Shown piece after piece: positions 54,706 to 63,375 of a stretch of 64,000 nt of DNA. The notes beneath the pieces are model-generated. The model had not been told where the DNA came from. It was given only the letters and a program-made list of their open reading frames with translations, and made no database searches. The translations under genes were made by a program, and so were the position numbers. Where the stretch lies: positions 3,162,001 through 3,226,000 of the forward strand of contig NZ_CP046913.1 of assembly GCF_009789675.1 (NCBI RefSeq), in the 5' to 3' direction. Within the stretch, counting starts at the first letter, position 1. Each line of letters starts with the position of its first letter. This DNA is from Paraburkholderia acidisoli (lineage in GTDB: Bacteria; Pseudomonadota; Gammaproteobacteria; Burkholderiales; Burkholderiaceae).

Positions 54706-56292
54706 TCAGGAACCCGGCGCGCTCGCGGCGTTCGCGGCCGCCGCCGTGGACGAAGCCGCCGAAGCCGCAACGGGCGCCGCCACGCTGCCCGTTTCGCGAT
54801 CCATCTGCGTGGCGTCCCAGCCGCCGCCGAGCGACTTCACGAGTCCCACCGACGACACCATGCGCTGACCGCCGATACTCGCGAGCTTCTGCTGCGCGGT
54901 GAACGCCGTGGTTTGCGCGGTCAGCACGTTCTGGTAATCGATCGTGCCGGCCTTGTACTCGTTCGTGACGATCGCGAGCGCGTGCTGCGCGGAGTCCACG
55001 GCCTGCTGCTGCACCACGATTTCCTGCGCGAGGATGCGCTGCGAAGCGAGGTTGTCCTCCACGTCCTGGAACGCGGCCAGCACCGTCTGCCGATACGTGG
55101 CCACCTGCTGGTCGTAGGCGGCGCGCGCGGCTTCGGTCTGCGCGCGGCGCAAGCCCGCGTCGAAGACCGTCGCGGCCAGCGAAGGCCCGAGCGTCCAGAA
55201 ACGCGACGGCATTTGCAGCAGTTGCGAGAACACCGAGCTTTCGAAGCCGCCGCTCGCGGAGAGATCGAGCGTGGGGAAGAACGCGGCGATGGCCACGCCA
55301 ATCTGCTCGTTGGCCGAGGCGGCCTTGCGCTCGGCCGAGGCGATGTCCGGGCGGCGTTCGAGCAGCGCCGAAGGCATTGTGAGTGGCACCGTGGGCGGCG
55401 TGGCCGTGAGCGGCATGGGCGGAATCGAGAACATGGACGCGGGCTGGCCGACCAGCACCGCGATCGCGTGCTCGTCCTGGGCGCGCGCCACGCCGTTGTC
55501 GATCGACGAAGCCTGCGCCGACTGCAATTGCGTTTGCGCCTGGATCACGTCGGCGCGGCCCGCCACGCCTTGCGCGTACTGGTTCTGCGTGAGTTGCAGC
55601 GACTTCTGGTACGCGGCCACCGTGTCGTCGAGCAGCTTCTGCTGGGCGTCGAGCGAGCGCAGCGTGAAGTAGGTCTGCGCGAGCGTGGCTTGCGCCGAAA
55701 GGCGCGCGTTCGCAAGGTCGGCGGCGGCGCCCTGCTGGCTCGCCTCCTGCGAACTGACGGTGCGGCTCACCTTGCCCCAGAGGTCGGGTTCCCAGGTGGC
55801 GTCGAGGCCCAGATTGACGTTGTTCGAGATCGAGCCGCCCGCCGAGGAACTGGTCACGCTCGACACGCGCGACGGCGTGCGCGAACGCGTGCCCGAGAAC
55901 GACGCGCTCACCACCGGGAAATACGCGGCGCGCGCCTCGCCGACCAGCGCGCGCGCCTGGCGGTACGCGGCGGCGTACTGCGCGACGGTCTGGTTGTTCG
56001 CGTTGAGCTGATCCATCAGCGTGTTGAGCTGCGGATCGTCGTAGATGAGCCACCATGCGCCGCGGTCGGCGCTGTCGGCCGGTTGCGCGACCTTCCAGCC
56101 TTCGGGTGCTTCCTTGTACGACGCGGGCACGGCGGCGGCCGGCCGATGATAGTCGGGACCGACGGCGCAGCCTGTGAGCTGGAACGTGAGCGCGGCGGCC
56201 GCGCACAGCAAGGCGAGCGTGGGCGCGCGGCGCGCCACGGACCCGGCGTGAGCGCTGCGGCGGGCGCCGGATTGGACAAAGCGGCAAGGCAT
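54706..56292 (-). CDS. Outer membrane efflux lipoprotein, NodT family
   Basis: TolC-like outer-membrane channel of 528 residues with an N-terminal lipobox LTGC (cysteine near residue 42). Two outer-membrane-factor repeats contain NQTVAQYAAAYRQARALVGE and NEYKAGTIDYQNVLTAQ. The C-terminus is an alanine/serine-rich tail. AGGA precedes the chosen ATG; the upstream frame is not lipoprotein-like. Its natural partners would be an inner-membrane pump and an adaptor; an EmrB-type pump is 1.7 kb away on the other strand, but no adaptor gene is nearby. Confidence 0.92.
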   Translation of the reverse strand: MPCRFVQSGARRSAHAGSVARRAPTLALLCAAAALTFQLTGCAVGPDYHRPAAAVPASYKEAPEGWKVAQPADSADRGAWWLIYDDPQLNTLMDQLNANNQTVAQYAAAYRQARALVGEARAAYFPVVSASFSGTRSRTPSRVSSVTSSSAGGSISNNVNLGLDATWEPDLWGKVSRTVSSQEASQQGAAADLANARLSAQATLAQTYFTLRSLDAQQKLLDDTVAAYQKSLQLTQNQYAQGVAGRADVIQAQTQLQSAQASSIDNGVARAQDEHAIAVLVGQPASMFSIPPMPLTATPPTVPLTMPSALLERRPDIASAERKAASANEQIGVAIAAFFPTLDLSASGGFESSVFSQLLQMPSRFWTLGPSLAATVFDAGLRRAQTEAARAAYDQQVATYRQTVLAAFQDVEDNLASQRILAQEIVVQQQAVDSAQHALAIVTNEYKAGTIDYQNVLTAQTTAFTAQQKLASIGGQRMVSSVGLVKSLGGGWDATQMDRETGSVAAPVAASAASSTAAAANAASAPGS

Positions 56293-56487
56293 GCAAGGAT
56301 TCCTGTCGATGCGACCGGCGACCGATGCCTCGCGAAGCGCGCAGCGTGGTGCAGCGGTATCGGAGGCGCCGGCGCGCACGGGGTTGTCGCGTTGCGGCAA
56401 TGGTAGCGCACGCGCCGCGCGCTGCGCGGAATCCGCAAGCTTACGCTTTGGAAGGGCGGGAAGGTGTGACGGAGCGCGGCGCGCGGG

Positions 56488-57039
56488 TTACGCGTCGTTA
56501 CGGCGAGGGCGGCGCACGGGCAGCATGCGGCCGAGCGCCTCCGCGGTGCCGGTCTTGCCCACGGCGCGCAGCGCTCGTGTGGCAGCGGCCGCCGATCCTG
56601 CAGAAAGGGACGAGACCGCCGACGCAGCCGACGCGGACAATAGCGACACCGCAGCCGCCGCCGGGCGCGCCTGCGCCGAAGCCGTTGTTCCGCAGGCCGC
56701 GCGGCAGGCCGGTTGCGCCGCATCGCAAGCCTGGGAAGCCTGGGAAGTGGGCGCCGCATTCGCCGCGCTGGCTGCGCTAGCCTGGGCGGTTGGTGCCGGC
56801 AGCAGCGCCGGCGCCATTGATCCGGCCGTTGCCGCCGCCGCCGCCGCCTTTCTGGCGCGCCGGTTCTGCGCCCATACGATCGCCACCACGGCGAGCGAGC
56901 CGCCGGGCAGCGCGAACATCGCCGCATACAACGCGAACTTGCGCCAACGCGACGCGGCGCTGCCTTGCGTGAGCGCAAGACGGGCCGACTCGGTGACGGA
57001 GCGGCCGAGGCCGCCGAGCGCGTTGATCAGATAAAGCAT
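56488..57039 (-). CDS. Alanine-rich single-pass membrane protein, unknown function
   Basis: A 183-residue protein that I do not recognise. It begins MLYLINALGGLGRSVTESAR, has one membrane helix (LYAAMFALPGGSLAVVAIVW) and a basic RRARK stretch after it. The remaining two thirds are rich in alanine, serine and threonine with three cysteines (CDAAQPACRAAC). It lies between the efflux lipoprotein gene and the divergent MarR gene. The composition after the helix is low-complexity, so the N-terminal part is the best evidence that it is a gene. Confidence 0.6.
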   Translation of the reverse strand: MLYLINALGGLGRSVTESARLALTQGSAASRWRKFALYAAMFALPGGSLAVVAIVWAQNRRARKAAAAAATAGSMAPALLPAPTAQASAASAANAAPTSQASQACDAAQPACRAACGTTASAQARPAAAAVSLLSASAASAVSSLSAGSAAAATRALRAVGKTGTAEALGRMLPVRRPRRNDA

Positions 57040-57254
57040 GGCGCGAAGAACCGGAGCGAGGACGAAAAGTAAACGGAACAGTGTAGAAACGATTGCCTAT
57101 CATAATATTGACTATGCAAGCAAACCTCAACATACTTTGCAGCGCATCAATCGATCTGTTGTTTTTTGGCTGCTAACGTGGGAGGCGCGCGGTTCAACGC
57201 AGAGGCGAGCCGGTTTTCTCTGCCTGAGCAGCGATCAGATCGCTATCGAGCGTC

Positions 57255-57260
57255 TATAAT
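57255..57260 (+). promoter_or_regulatory. Candidate -10 element of the MarR-efflux operon
   Basis: A consensus TATAAT lies 45 bp before the MarR start codon, without a clear -35 box. A second option further upstream is TTGACT (57108) with CATACT (57131) at 17-bp spacing, inside an AT-rich stretch. Confidence 0.5.
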
Positions 57261-57304
57261 TCGACCGTTTTTTTGAGATGTATTGAGAGAGTGAGCGAGC
57301 TTTC

Positions 57305-57820
57305 ATGAGCGACGGTCTTTTCGTCCCGGCGAAGTTCGGCGTCGAGCCGAGTCTCGGCTATTACCTGTCGACGGCGCGTAACGTGCTTGCCACGCGCATC
57401 GATCGCGCGGTGGCGCCGCTGGGCCTGACGTCGTCGCAAATCGGCATCATGCTGCTGCTGTGGTTCGAGCGCGCGCGCACGCCCAACGAGATGTCGCGCG
57501 TGCTGTCGTACGACACCGGCTCCATGACGCGCATGCTCGACCGGCTCGAGCGCAAGGGTTTTCTGGTGCGCCAGCGCAGCCAGTCGGACCGGCGCGTGGT
57601 CGAACTCGCGCTCACCGACCAGGGCCGCGACGCAGCGCAGCAACTGCCCGACCTGGTGGCGGCGGTGATGAGCGATCAGCTGCGCGGCTTCGCGCCCGAG
57701 GAAATCGCCACGCTGGTCGGCTTGTTGCAGCGGTTCATTGCCAACGACGCGTCGACGGTGCCGGTTTGCGGCGCCGCCGGCGGGCCGGAAGCACCGCCAG
57801 AGGGCCAGATCGATGATTAA
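57305..57820 (+). CDS. MarR-family regulator of the adjacent efflux pump
   Basis: Winged-helix repressor of 171 residues. The core reads GLTSSQIGIMLLLWFERART, SYDTGSMTRMLDRLERKG and RQSQSDRRVVELALTDQG, typical of drug-responsive MarR proteins. It is followed after 189 bp by an EmrB-type exporter on the same strand, a classic regulator-pump pair; autoregulation is likely by analogy with EmrR/MarR. Confidence 0.92.
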   Translation: MSDGLFVPAKFGVEPSLGYYLSTARNVLATRIDRAVAPLGLTSSQIGIMLLLWFERARTPNEMSRVLSYDTGSMTRMLDRLERKGFLVRQRSQSDRRVVELALTDQGRDAAQQLPDLVAAVMSDQLRGFAPEEIATLVGLLQRFIANDASTVPVCGAAGGPEAPPEGQIDD

Positions 57821-58009
57821 ACGCCACTAGACAGCCCGCACGCCCCGCGCCGGAGCAATCAGGCGCACGGGGCCGCAGTCTAATCATTTAACTGTCTGGG
57901 CAGAGAATGCACAGACATGAAACGTCAGCGCTGTTTTGCGCACTACATGCGTGCAACGGCAATGGATCGATCGCAACCGAAACAGAATCAGAAATCAGGG
58001 AACGCGAAC

Positions 58010-59566
58010 ATGGACGCCACCACCACAGTGCCCGCGCAGGCCGAACCCGCCCCGCTCTCCGGCGGCACGCTCGCGCTGCTCACCGTCGGACTCGCGCTCG
58101 GCACCTTCATGGAAGTGCTCGACACTTCCATCGCGAACGTGGCCGTACCGACCATCTCGGGCAACCTGGGCGTTGCCAATAGCGAAGGCACGTGGGTGAT
58201 CTCGTCGTATTCGGTCGCCTCGGCCATCGCGGTGCCGCTCACGGGCTGGCTCGCACGCCGCGTGGGCGAAGTGCGGCTCTTCACGCTCTCCGTGCTGCTG
58301 TTCACGCTCGCCTCGGCGGCGTGCGGCTTCGCGAGCAACTTCGAAATGCTGATCGCCTTCCGGCTGATTCAGGGTCTCGTTTCCGGGCCGATGGTGCCGC
58401 TCTCGCAAACCATCCTCATGCGCTCGTATCCGCCCGAAAAACGCGGGCTCGCGCTCGGGCTCTGGGCGATGACGGTGATCGTCGCGCCGATCTTCGGCCC
58501 GGTGATGGGCGGCTGGATCACCGACAACTACACGTGGCCGTGGATCTTCTACATCAACGTGCCGATCGGGCTCTTTTCGGGCGTGTGCGCGTACCTGCTG
58601 CTGCGCGGCCGCGAAACGAAAACGACGAAGCAGCGCATCGACGCGGTGGGCCTCGCGCTGCTCGTGATCGGCGTGTCCTGCCTGCAGATGGTGCTCGACC
58701 TCGGCAAGGACCGCGACTGGTTCAATTCGACCTTCATCACGACGCTGGCGATCATCGCGGTGGTGTCGCTGGCGTTCATGCTGGTGTGGGAAGCCACGGA
58801 GAAGGAGCCCGTGGTCGATCTCTCGCTGTTTCGCGACCGCAATTTCGCGCTCGGGGCGCTGATCATCTCGTTCGGCTTCATGGCCTTTTTCGGCTCGGTC
58901 GTGATCTTTCCGCTCTGGCTGCAAACGGTGATGGGCTACACGGCCGGCATTGCCGGTCTCGCGACCGCGCCGGTCGGGCTGCTCGCGCTCGTGCTCTCGC
59001 CGCTGATCGGACGCAACATGCACCGGCTGGATTTGCGGATGGTGGCGAGTTTCGCGTTCATTGTGTTCGCGCTCGTGTCGATCTGGAATTCGACCTTCAC
59101 GCTCGACGTGCCGTTCGGTCACGTGATCTTGCCGCGTCTCGTACAAGGTATCGGCGTGGCGTGCTTCTTCGTGCCAATGACGACGATCACGCTCTCCAGC
59201 GTGTCCGACGACCGGCTCGCGAGCGCCTCGGGGTTATCGAATTTCCTGCGCACGCTCTCGGGCGCGATCGGCACGGCGGCGAGCACGACGTTCTGGGAAG
59301 ACGACGCGATCTATCACCACGCGGTGCTCTCGGAGTCGGTGAGCCAGTATTCGCAGGCGACGGTGGCGTACCGCGACGCGCTCACGAACCTCGGCTACAC
59401 GGGCGCGAGTCTCACGGCCAAGCTCAACGACGTGGTCACGACGCAGGGCTACATGATGGCCACGAACGACTTCTTCCGGCTTTCGTGCGTGGTGTTCTGC
59501 GTGCTGGCCGTACTCGTGTGGATCACGAAGCCCAAAAAAGGCGCGGGACCGTCGATGGGGCATTGA
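58010..59566 (+). CDS. EmrB/QacA-family (DHA2) drug exporter
   Basis: Proton-driven major facilitator of 518 residues with 14 predicted membrane segments. Motifs: LDTSIANVAVPTISGNLG of the DHA2 class, GWLARRVGEVRLF, and QTILMRSYPPEKRGLALGLW. In Gram-negative cells such pumps work with an EmrA adaptor and a TolC-type channel; a NodT-type channel is nearby but no adaptor is present. The start MDATTTVPAQ was chosen for AGGG upstream; the frame is open further but with non-membrane sequence. A hairpin overlaps its stop codon. Confidence 0.92.
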   Translation: MDATTTVPAQAEPAPLSGGTLALLTVGLALGTFMEVLDTSIANVAVPTISGNLGVANSEGTWVISSYSVASAIAVPLTGWLARRVGEVRLFTLSVLLFTLASAACGFASNFEMLIAFRLIQGLVSGPMVPLSQTILMRSYPPEKRGLALGLWAMTVIVAPIFGPVMGGWITDNYTWPWIFYINVPIGLFSGVCAYLLLRGRETKTTKQRIDAVGLALLVIGVSCLQMVLDLGKDRDWFNSTFITTLAIIAVVSLAFMLVWEATEKEPVVDLSLFRDRNFALGALIISFGFMAFFGSVVIFPLWLQTVMGYTAGIAGLATAPVGLLALVLSPLIGRNMHRLDLRMVASFAFIVFALVSIWNSTFTLDVPFGHVILPRLVQGIGVACFFVPMTTITLSSVSDDRLASASGLSNFLRTLSGAIGTAASTTFWEDDAIYHHAVLSESVSQYSQATVAYRDALTNLGYTGASLTAKLNDVVTTQGYMMATNDFFRLSCVVFCVLAVLVWITKPKKGAGPSMGH

Positions 59567-59606
59567 CGGTCCCGCAAGCGGCGCTTCGCGCGATGAGGCG
59601 AAGCGC
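59543..59606. terminator. Two hairpins around the exporter stop codon
   Basis: GCGGGACCGTC/GACGGTCCCGC is an 11-bp perfect stem that includes the exporter stop codon. GCGCTTCGC/GCGAAGCGC follows 5 bp later with a 9-bp stem. Neither has a T-run, so Rho-independent activity is doubtful. Confidence 0.5.
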
Positions 59607-59663
59607 TGGCCGTGGCGCAGCCTGGCGGAGCGATTCCGCTGCTGCTGCCACGGCAAAACCTGG

Positions 59664-59729
59664 CCGCAACCCAGCTGCAACTCAACTGCGACTTAGCTGC
59701 AACTTAGCCGCGACTCAGTTGCAACTCAG
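59664..59729. repeat. Six 11-bp tandem repeats between convergent genes
   Basis: Six consecutive units fitting YYGCRACYYAG (with one final AA) fill the space up to the OmpA-gene stop codon. The unit is close to one turn of the DNA helix. All units are in one direction without spacers. Confidence 0.85.
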
Positions 59730-60442
59730 CGCACCGTGACGCCGTTCGTCTGGATCTCGACGCGGCGGTTTTTGGCGCGGCCTTCCGCCGTGGCGTTCGT
59801 GTCGACCGGCTTCGAGAAGCCGTAGCCGTGCATTTCGTACTGACCGGCGTGCAGGCCGCGCGACTGGAGGTAGTTGCGCACGGTTTGCGCGCGGCGCAGC
59901 GAGAGGCGGTCGTTATACGCCTTCGAACCCTTCGAGTCGGTGTGGCCGTCGATCGTGACCGTGCCGATGTTCACGCCGTCGCTTTCCGCGACGAAGCGAT
60001 CGAGCGCCTGCTTGCCGGCGGGCAGCAGGTCCGACTTGTCGAACGCGAAGTTGGCGTCGGCGTTCAGCGTGATGTTGCGCGGCTGCGTGGAAGGCTGGGG
60101 TTGCGCGACGGGCTTCTCGGCCGGCGGCGGCGGTGCGGCTTGCGGCGTCTGGCAGATGAAGACGATCTCGCGCGGGTCGTTTTCCGGCTTGAAGCCCGCG
60201 GCGGCGAGGTCGGTGGACGAGACGCGCAGCGGCGTCTTGCTGCCGCAGACCTCATTGACCTTCTTCATGCAGGCCTTGGAGCTTTCGAGCAGGCCGAGAC
60301 ATTGCACGCGATACGCCTGCGTGCCGTTCGCCAGCGTGAGAACGTCGAGATTATGGAGGGGCCCCGATGCGGTGGTACAGCCAGCGGCGCCGACGATGAG
60401 CGCAGCCAGGGCACCGGCTGCGGGCAGAAGTCGCAGTTTCAT
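59726..60442 (-). CDS. OmpA-family lipoprotein (peptidoglycan-associated type)
   Basis: Outer-membrane lipoprotein of 238 residues; the lipobox VGAAGC puts the lipidated cysteine at about residue 22. After a middle domain of unknown role with four cysteines, a proline-rich linker leads to the OmpA C-terminal domain, which holds the cell wall: VTIDGHTDSKGSKAYNDRLS, RRAQTVRNYL, GYGFSKPVDTN and GRAKNRRVEI. It is probably transcribed alone or with the next lipoprotein. Confidence 0.93.
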   Translation of the reverse strand: MKLRLLPAAGALAALIVGAAGCTTASGPLHNLDVLTLANGTQAYRVQCLGLLESSKACMKKVNEVCGSKTPLRVSSTDLAAAGFKPENDPREIVFICQTPQAAPPPPAEKPVAQPQPSTQPRNITLNADANFAFDKSDLLPAGKQALDRFVAESDGVNIGTVTIDGHTDSKGSKAYNDRLSLRRAQTVRNYLQSRGLHAGQYEMHGYGFSKPVDTNATAEGRAKNRRVEIQTNGVTVR

Positions 60443-60647
60443 TGTCGATTGATTTTGTAGATGAGGGTGAGCCGTTCGGCGCGGGCCGAAGCAGGCTCAC
60501 GATACGTGCCCCCCATTTACTCGCTCAATCAGACGATGCTTAAATCGTCAATCGAATGGATTCGATCTCCGTCTTATCTCCCGCCATTTTCTTGCACAAA
60601 GGGCGCGCGAACTTGCGGCCGTCGGGGCCGTCACGCCGAGTGCGCAC

Positions 60648-61130
60648 TCAGTGCGCGCTCGACGCCGGCGCGGCCACGGTCGCGCCGCTCATGCCCGTTT
60701 CGTCGTCGCCGGAAACCGCTTTGCCCTCGCCCTGAAGCGGTGCGTCGACGCCCGTGCGCACGTACTGCTTGAACGCGGCGCCCGCCGTCCACGGGTTCGG
60801 TTTGCAGCCGAGCGAACTGTCGCAGTGCGCGGCGAAGCCGATCGTCGCGGTGCCGTCGTTATTGGCCGTTTTGGTGATTTCGTAGGCGAGCAGACGCTTG
60901 CCGCCGCCGGGGCCGGACGTCTGGATCAGCGTGTCGGTGGCGGTCTGCACTTCGTACTTCGAATGATTGCGCACCCAGTCGCCGGCGCGCTGCCACCAGA
61001 GCGCGCACTCGCTCGCGTTCGAGCAGGTGAGCGGCGCCGTGGCGATCTGCATGACGTCGGGGTTGACCTGGCCGCGCGGCGCGCAGGCCACGGCCGTGGC
61101 GCACAGCAGGATCGCAAGAATTCGTTTCAT
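60648..61130 (-). CDS. Small putative lipoprotein of unknown function
   Basis: A 160-residue protein with a signal sequence and lipobox (ILLCATAVAC), cysteine at about 16. The mature part has CSNASECALWWQRAGDWV and DSSLGCKPNPW, two possible disulphides, and ends in a low-complexity tail. I do not recognise a family. GGAGGA precedes the ATG, which supports the start. It lies 205 bp upstream of the OmpA-type gene on the same strand and between it and gshA. Confidence 0.8.
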   Translation of the reverse strand: MKRILAILLCATAVACAPRGQVNPDVMQIATAPLTCSNASECALWWQRAGDWVRNHSKYEVQTATDTLIQTSGPGGGKRLLAYEITKTANNDGTATIGFAAHCDSSLGCKPNPWTAGAAFKQYVRTGVDAPLQGEGKAVSGDDETGMSGATVAAPASSAH

Positions 61131-61401
61131 CGCGTGGGTCCTCCAGAAAAAGCCGCTCTGTGCGGCTCGCGTGTGTTTCGCGATTGGATCGATTTGACGT
61201 TTCATGAAGCCCGATACCGGCGGATTCCGTGCCCGGCATGGCGTGCGAGCGTTTCCGCGCACGGGGAAGGCCACGCGGCGCCAACCCGTAGGACCTCGTT
61301 TGGACCACAACGTATCGTATCCGTTGCGAGCAAACGAGGTTCCCGGAGCGAGCGGTGCGCGGCGAGCGGTGCGCGGCAAGCGTCACGCCGACGGATGCCG
61401 G

Positions 61402-63024
61402 TCAGACGCTGAAGCGGTTGAGCGTATAAGCGCGGTAAGCGGCGACGAAGGCGTCGAACGAACCGACTTCGTCGCGTTCGAGTTGCGCCTGCTGGTCGAG
61501 CGATTCGCGCGCGAGCGTTTCGAAACGCGCGATGGTCGCGGCGTCGAGCGGCCGCGCGAGGAAATGCGCGGCGTGACGCTCGCTTTGCGCGAGGGCGAAT
61601 TGCAGGAAGCTTTGCCGTTCGTCCTTCATCGTCTGCAGCACGCGCGCCGAAGGCGTGAGCGACGCGTCGGCGAGCTTCAGGCGCTGCGCCGCCACCGAGC
61701 GCGTGTGCTCGTCGGTGCCGCGCACGGCGTCGAGCGTCGCGGCCGCGTGGCCGATCTTCTCGAAAAGCTCGCCGGCCCAGTCGAGCATTGGCACATCCTG
61801 GCCGTCGTGCTTGAGCACGAGGCCCGGGCGGCGCCCTTCCTTCGTCACGAGGCCGAAGTTCTCGTTCGATTCGTTGTAGGCGTCGGCGGGCAGCAGCGGG
61901 CTTTCGTCGAGCGCGCACGCGAGCAGGTAGGCGTCGAGAAAGCGCGCGGTTTCGAGCGAGATGCCCGTGGGCTCGAACGGGTCAATGTCCATGCAGCGCA
62001 CTTCCACGTACTGCACGCCGCGCGCGGCGAGCGCATGCAGCGGCCGCTCGCCCGGATGCGTGACGCGTTTCGGGCGAATGGTCGAATAGAACTCGTTCTC
62101 GATCTGCAGTACGTTGGTGTTGATCTGCACCCACTCGCCGTCGCGGTGCGTGCCAATTGCCTCGTACGGCGGATACGGCTGGCTCACGGCCTGCGCGAGC
62201 GCTTCGAGGTAACCGGGCAGCGTGTCGTAATCCGCGCGCAACGCCGACTGGCCCGTGGTGTTCGAGTAGCCGAGGTCGCTCATGCGCAGGCTCGTGGCGT
62301 ACGGCAGATAGAGCGTCTCGGCGTCGAAGGCTTCGAGCTTGTGCTCGCGGCCGCGCAGGAAGCGCGCGTCGAGCGCGGGCGACGCGCCGAACAGGTACAT
62401 CAGCAGCCAGCTCGTGCGGCGGAAATTGCGGATCAGCGCGAGATAGCGCTCCGACTGATAGTCGGTGAGCGTGGCCGTGGACTGATGATGCGCGTGCAGC
62501 GCGCGCCACACTTCGTCGTCGAGCGAATAGTTGTAGTGAATGCCGGCGATGCACTGCATCGTGCGCCCGTAACGCAGCGCGAGACCCATGCGATACACGT
62601 ACTTGAGACGGCCGATGTTCGAGTCGCCGTAACGCGCGATGGGAATGCCGTCGTCGGTCGCGGGCAACAGGCCCGGCATCGATTCGTTCCAGAGCATTTC
62701 ACCGTTGCGCGCGAGCACGGCGTAGACGTAGCGATGCAGTTCGTCGAGCTTCTCGAGCGTGATGGACGCGTCGCTTTCCGCCGACGTGATGATCTCGATC
62801 AACGCTTCCGAATAGTCGGTGGTGAGCGACGGATGCGTGAGCGCCGAACCGAGCGCCGTTGCATGCGGCGACATCGCGAGACGGCCGTCGCGCGTCACGC
62901 GCAGGCTCTCTTTTTCAATGCCGCGCAATCCGCGCGCGAGCGCGCCGCGAGAAGGCCCGTCGCCCAGCACGGAAAGGCGCTGTGCGAGAACGTCGTTCGT
63001 GCGTGTAGTAGTCGTGTCTGACAT
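61402..63024 (-). CDS. gshA: Glutamate-cysteine ligase GshA (class I)
   Basis: First enzyme of glutathione synthesis. The 540-residue length and the motifs RGIEKESLRV, TDYSEALIEIIT, CIAGIHYNYS, YLFGASPALDARFL, RMSDLGYSN and RGVQYVEVRCMDIDPF are those of the gammaproteobacterial-type (class I) enzyme. The start at MSDTTTTRTN was preferred since upstream codons are proline/arginine-rich. A different, GCS2-type ligase is 28 kb away in the same window. gshB is not in the window. Confidence 0.96.
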   Translation of the reverse strand: MSDTTTTRTNDVLAQRLSVLGDGPSRGALARGLRGIEKESLRVTRDGRLAMSPHATALGSALTHPSLTTDYSEALIEIITSAESDASITLEKLDELHRYVYAVLARNGEMLWNESMPGLLPATDDGIPIARYGDSNIGRLKYVYRMGLALRYGRTMQCIAGIHYNYSLDDEVWRALHAHHQSTATLTDYQSERYLALIRNFRRTSWLLMYLFGASPALDARFLRGREHKLEAFDAETLYLPYATSLRMSDLGYSNTTGQSALRADYDTLPGYLEALAQAVSQPYPPYEAIGTHRDGEWVQINTNVLQIENEFYSTIRPKRVTHPGERPLHALAARGVQYVEVRCMDIDPFEPTGISLETARFLDAYLLACALDESPLLPADAYNESNENFGLVTKEGRRPGLVLKHDGQDVPMLDWAGELFEKIGHAAATLDAVRGTDEHTRSVAAQRLKLADASLTPSARVLQTMKDERQSFLQFALAQSERHAAHFLARPLDAATIARFETLARESLDQQAQLERDEVGSFDAFVAAYRAYTLNRFSV

Positions 63025-63375
63025 TGAGGCTGGTCGGGCTCTGGCCGGCGGGCGCGGTGCTGCGCGGGGCCGCCGGCGGGGATTTTTTTCGGTAGCGGGC
63101 ACTTTAACATCTCGCCGGAAGACCTGCTTGAGGCCGCTTCGGCGCGGATTTCGGGCGCCGCCGAGGTGCCGTTTCAGGCGCCTTCGGCGTGCCGTTTTCC
63201 TGCCGATTCAAGGCGTTGGCGTCGCGTTCGTGTTCCGCTCGCGCTCCGTTCGTGCCCGGTTCCCGCCGGGTTTCCCCGCGCTTTTCCCAACCTGCTTTTC
63301 TCTGTCGATAGCGCGTGTTTCAAGGCAGCGCGCTCACGGTTCAGGCCACCGTGCGGCCAACCTCGCGGCGCGCCT
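63025..63375. other. Gene-free gap upstream of gshA
   Basis: About 350 bp. It should contain the gshA promoter. The sequence has many G/C-rich short motifs (TTCG, GCCGTT) but no clear hairpin, repeat array or small gene. Confidence 0.5.
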
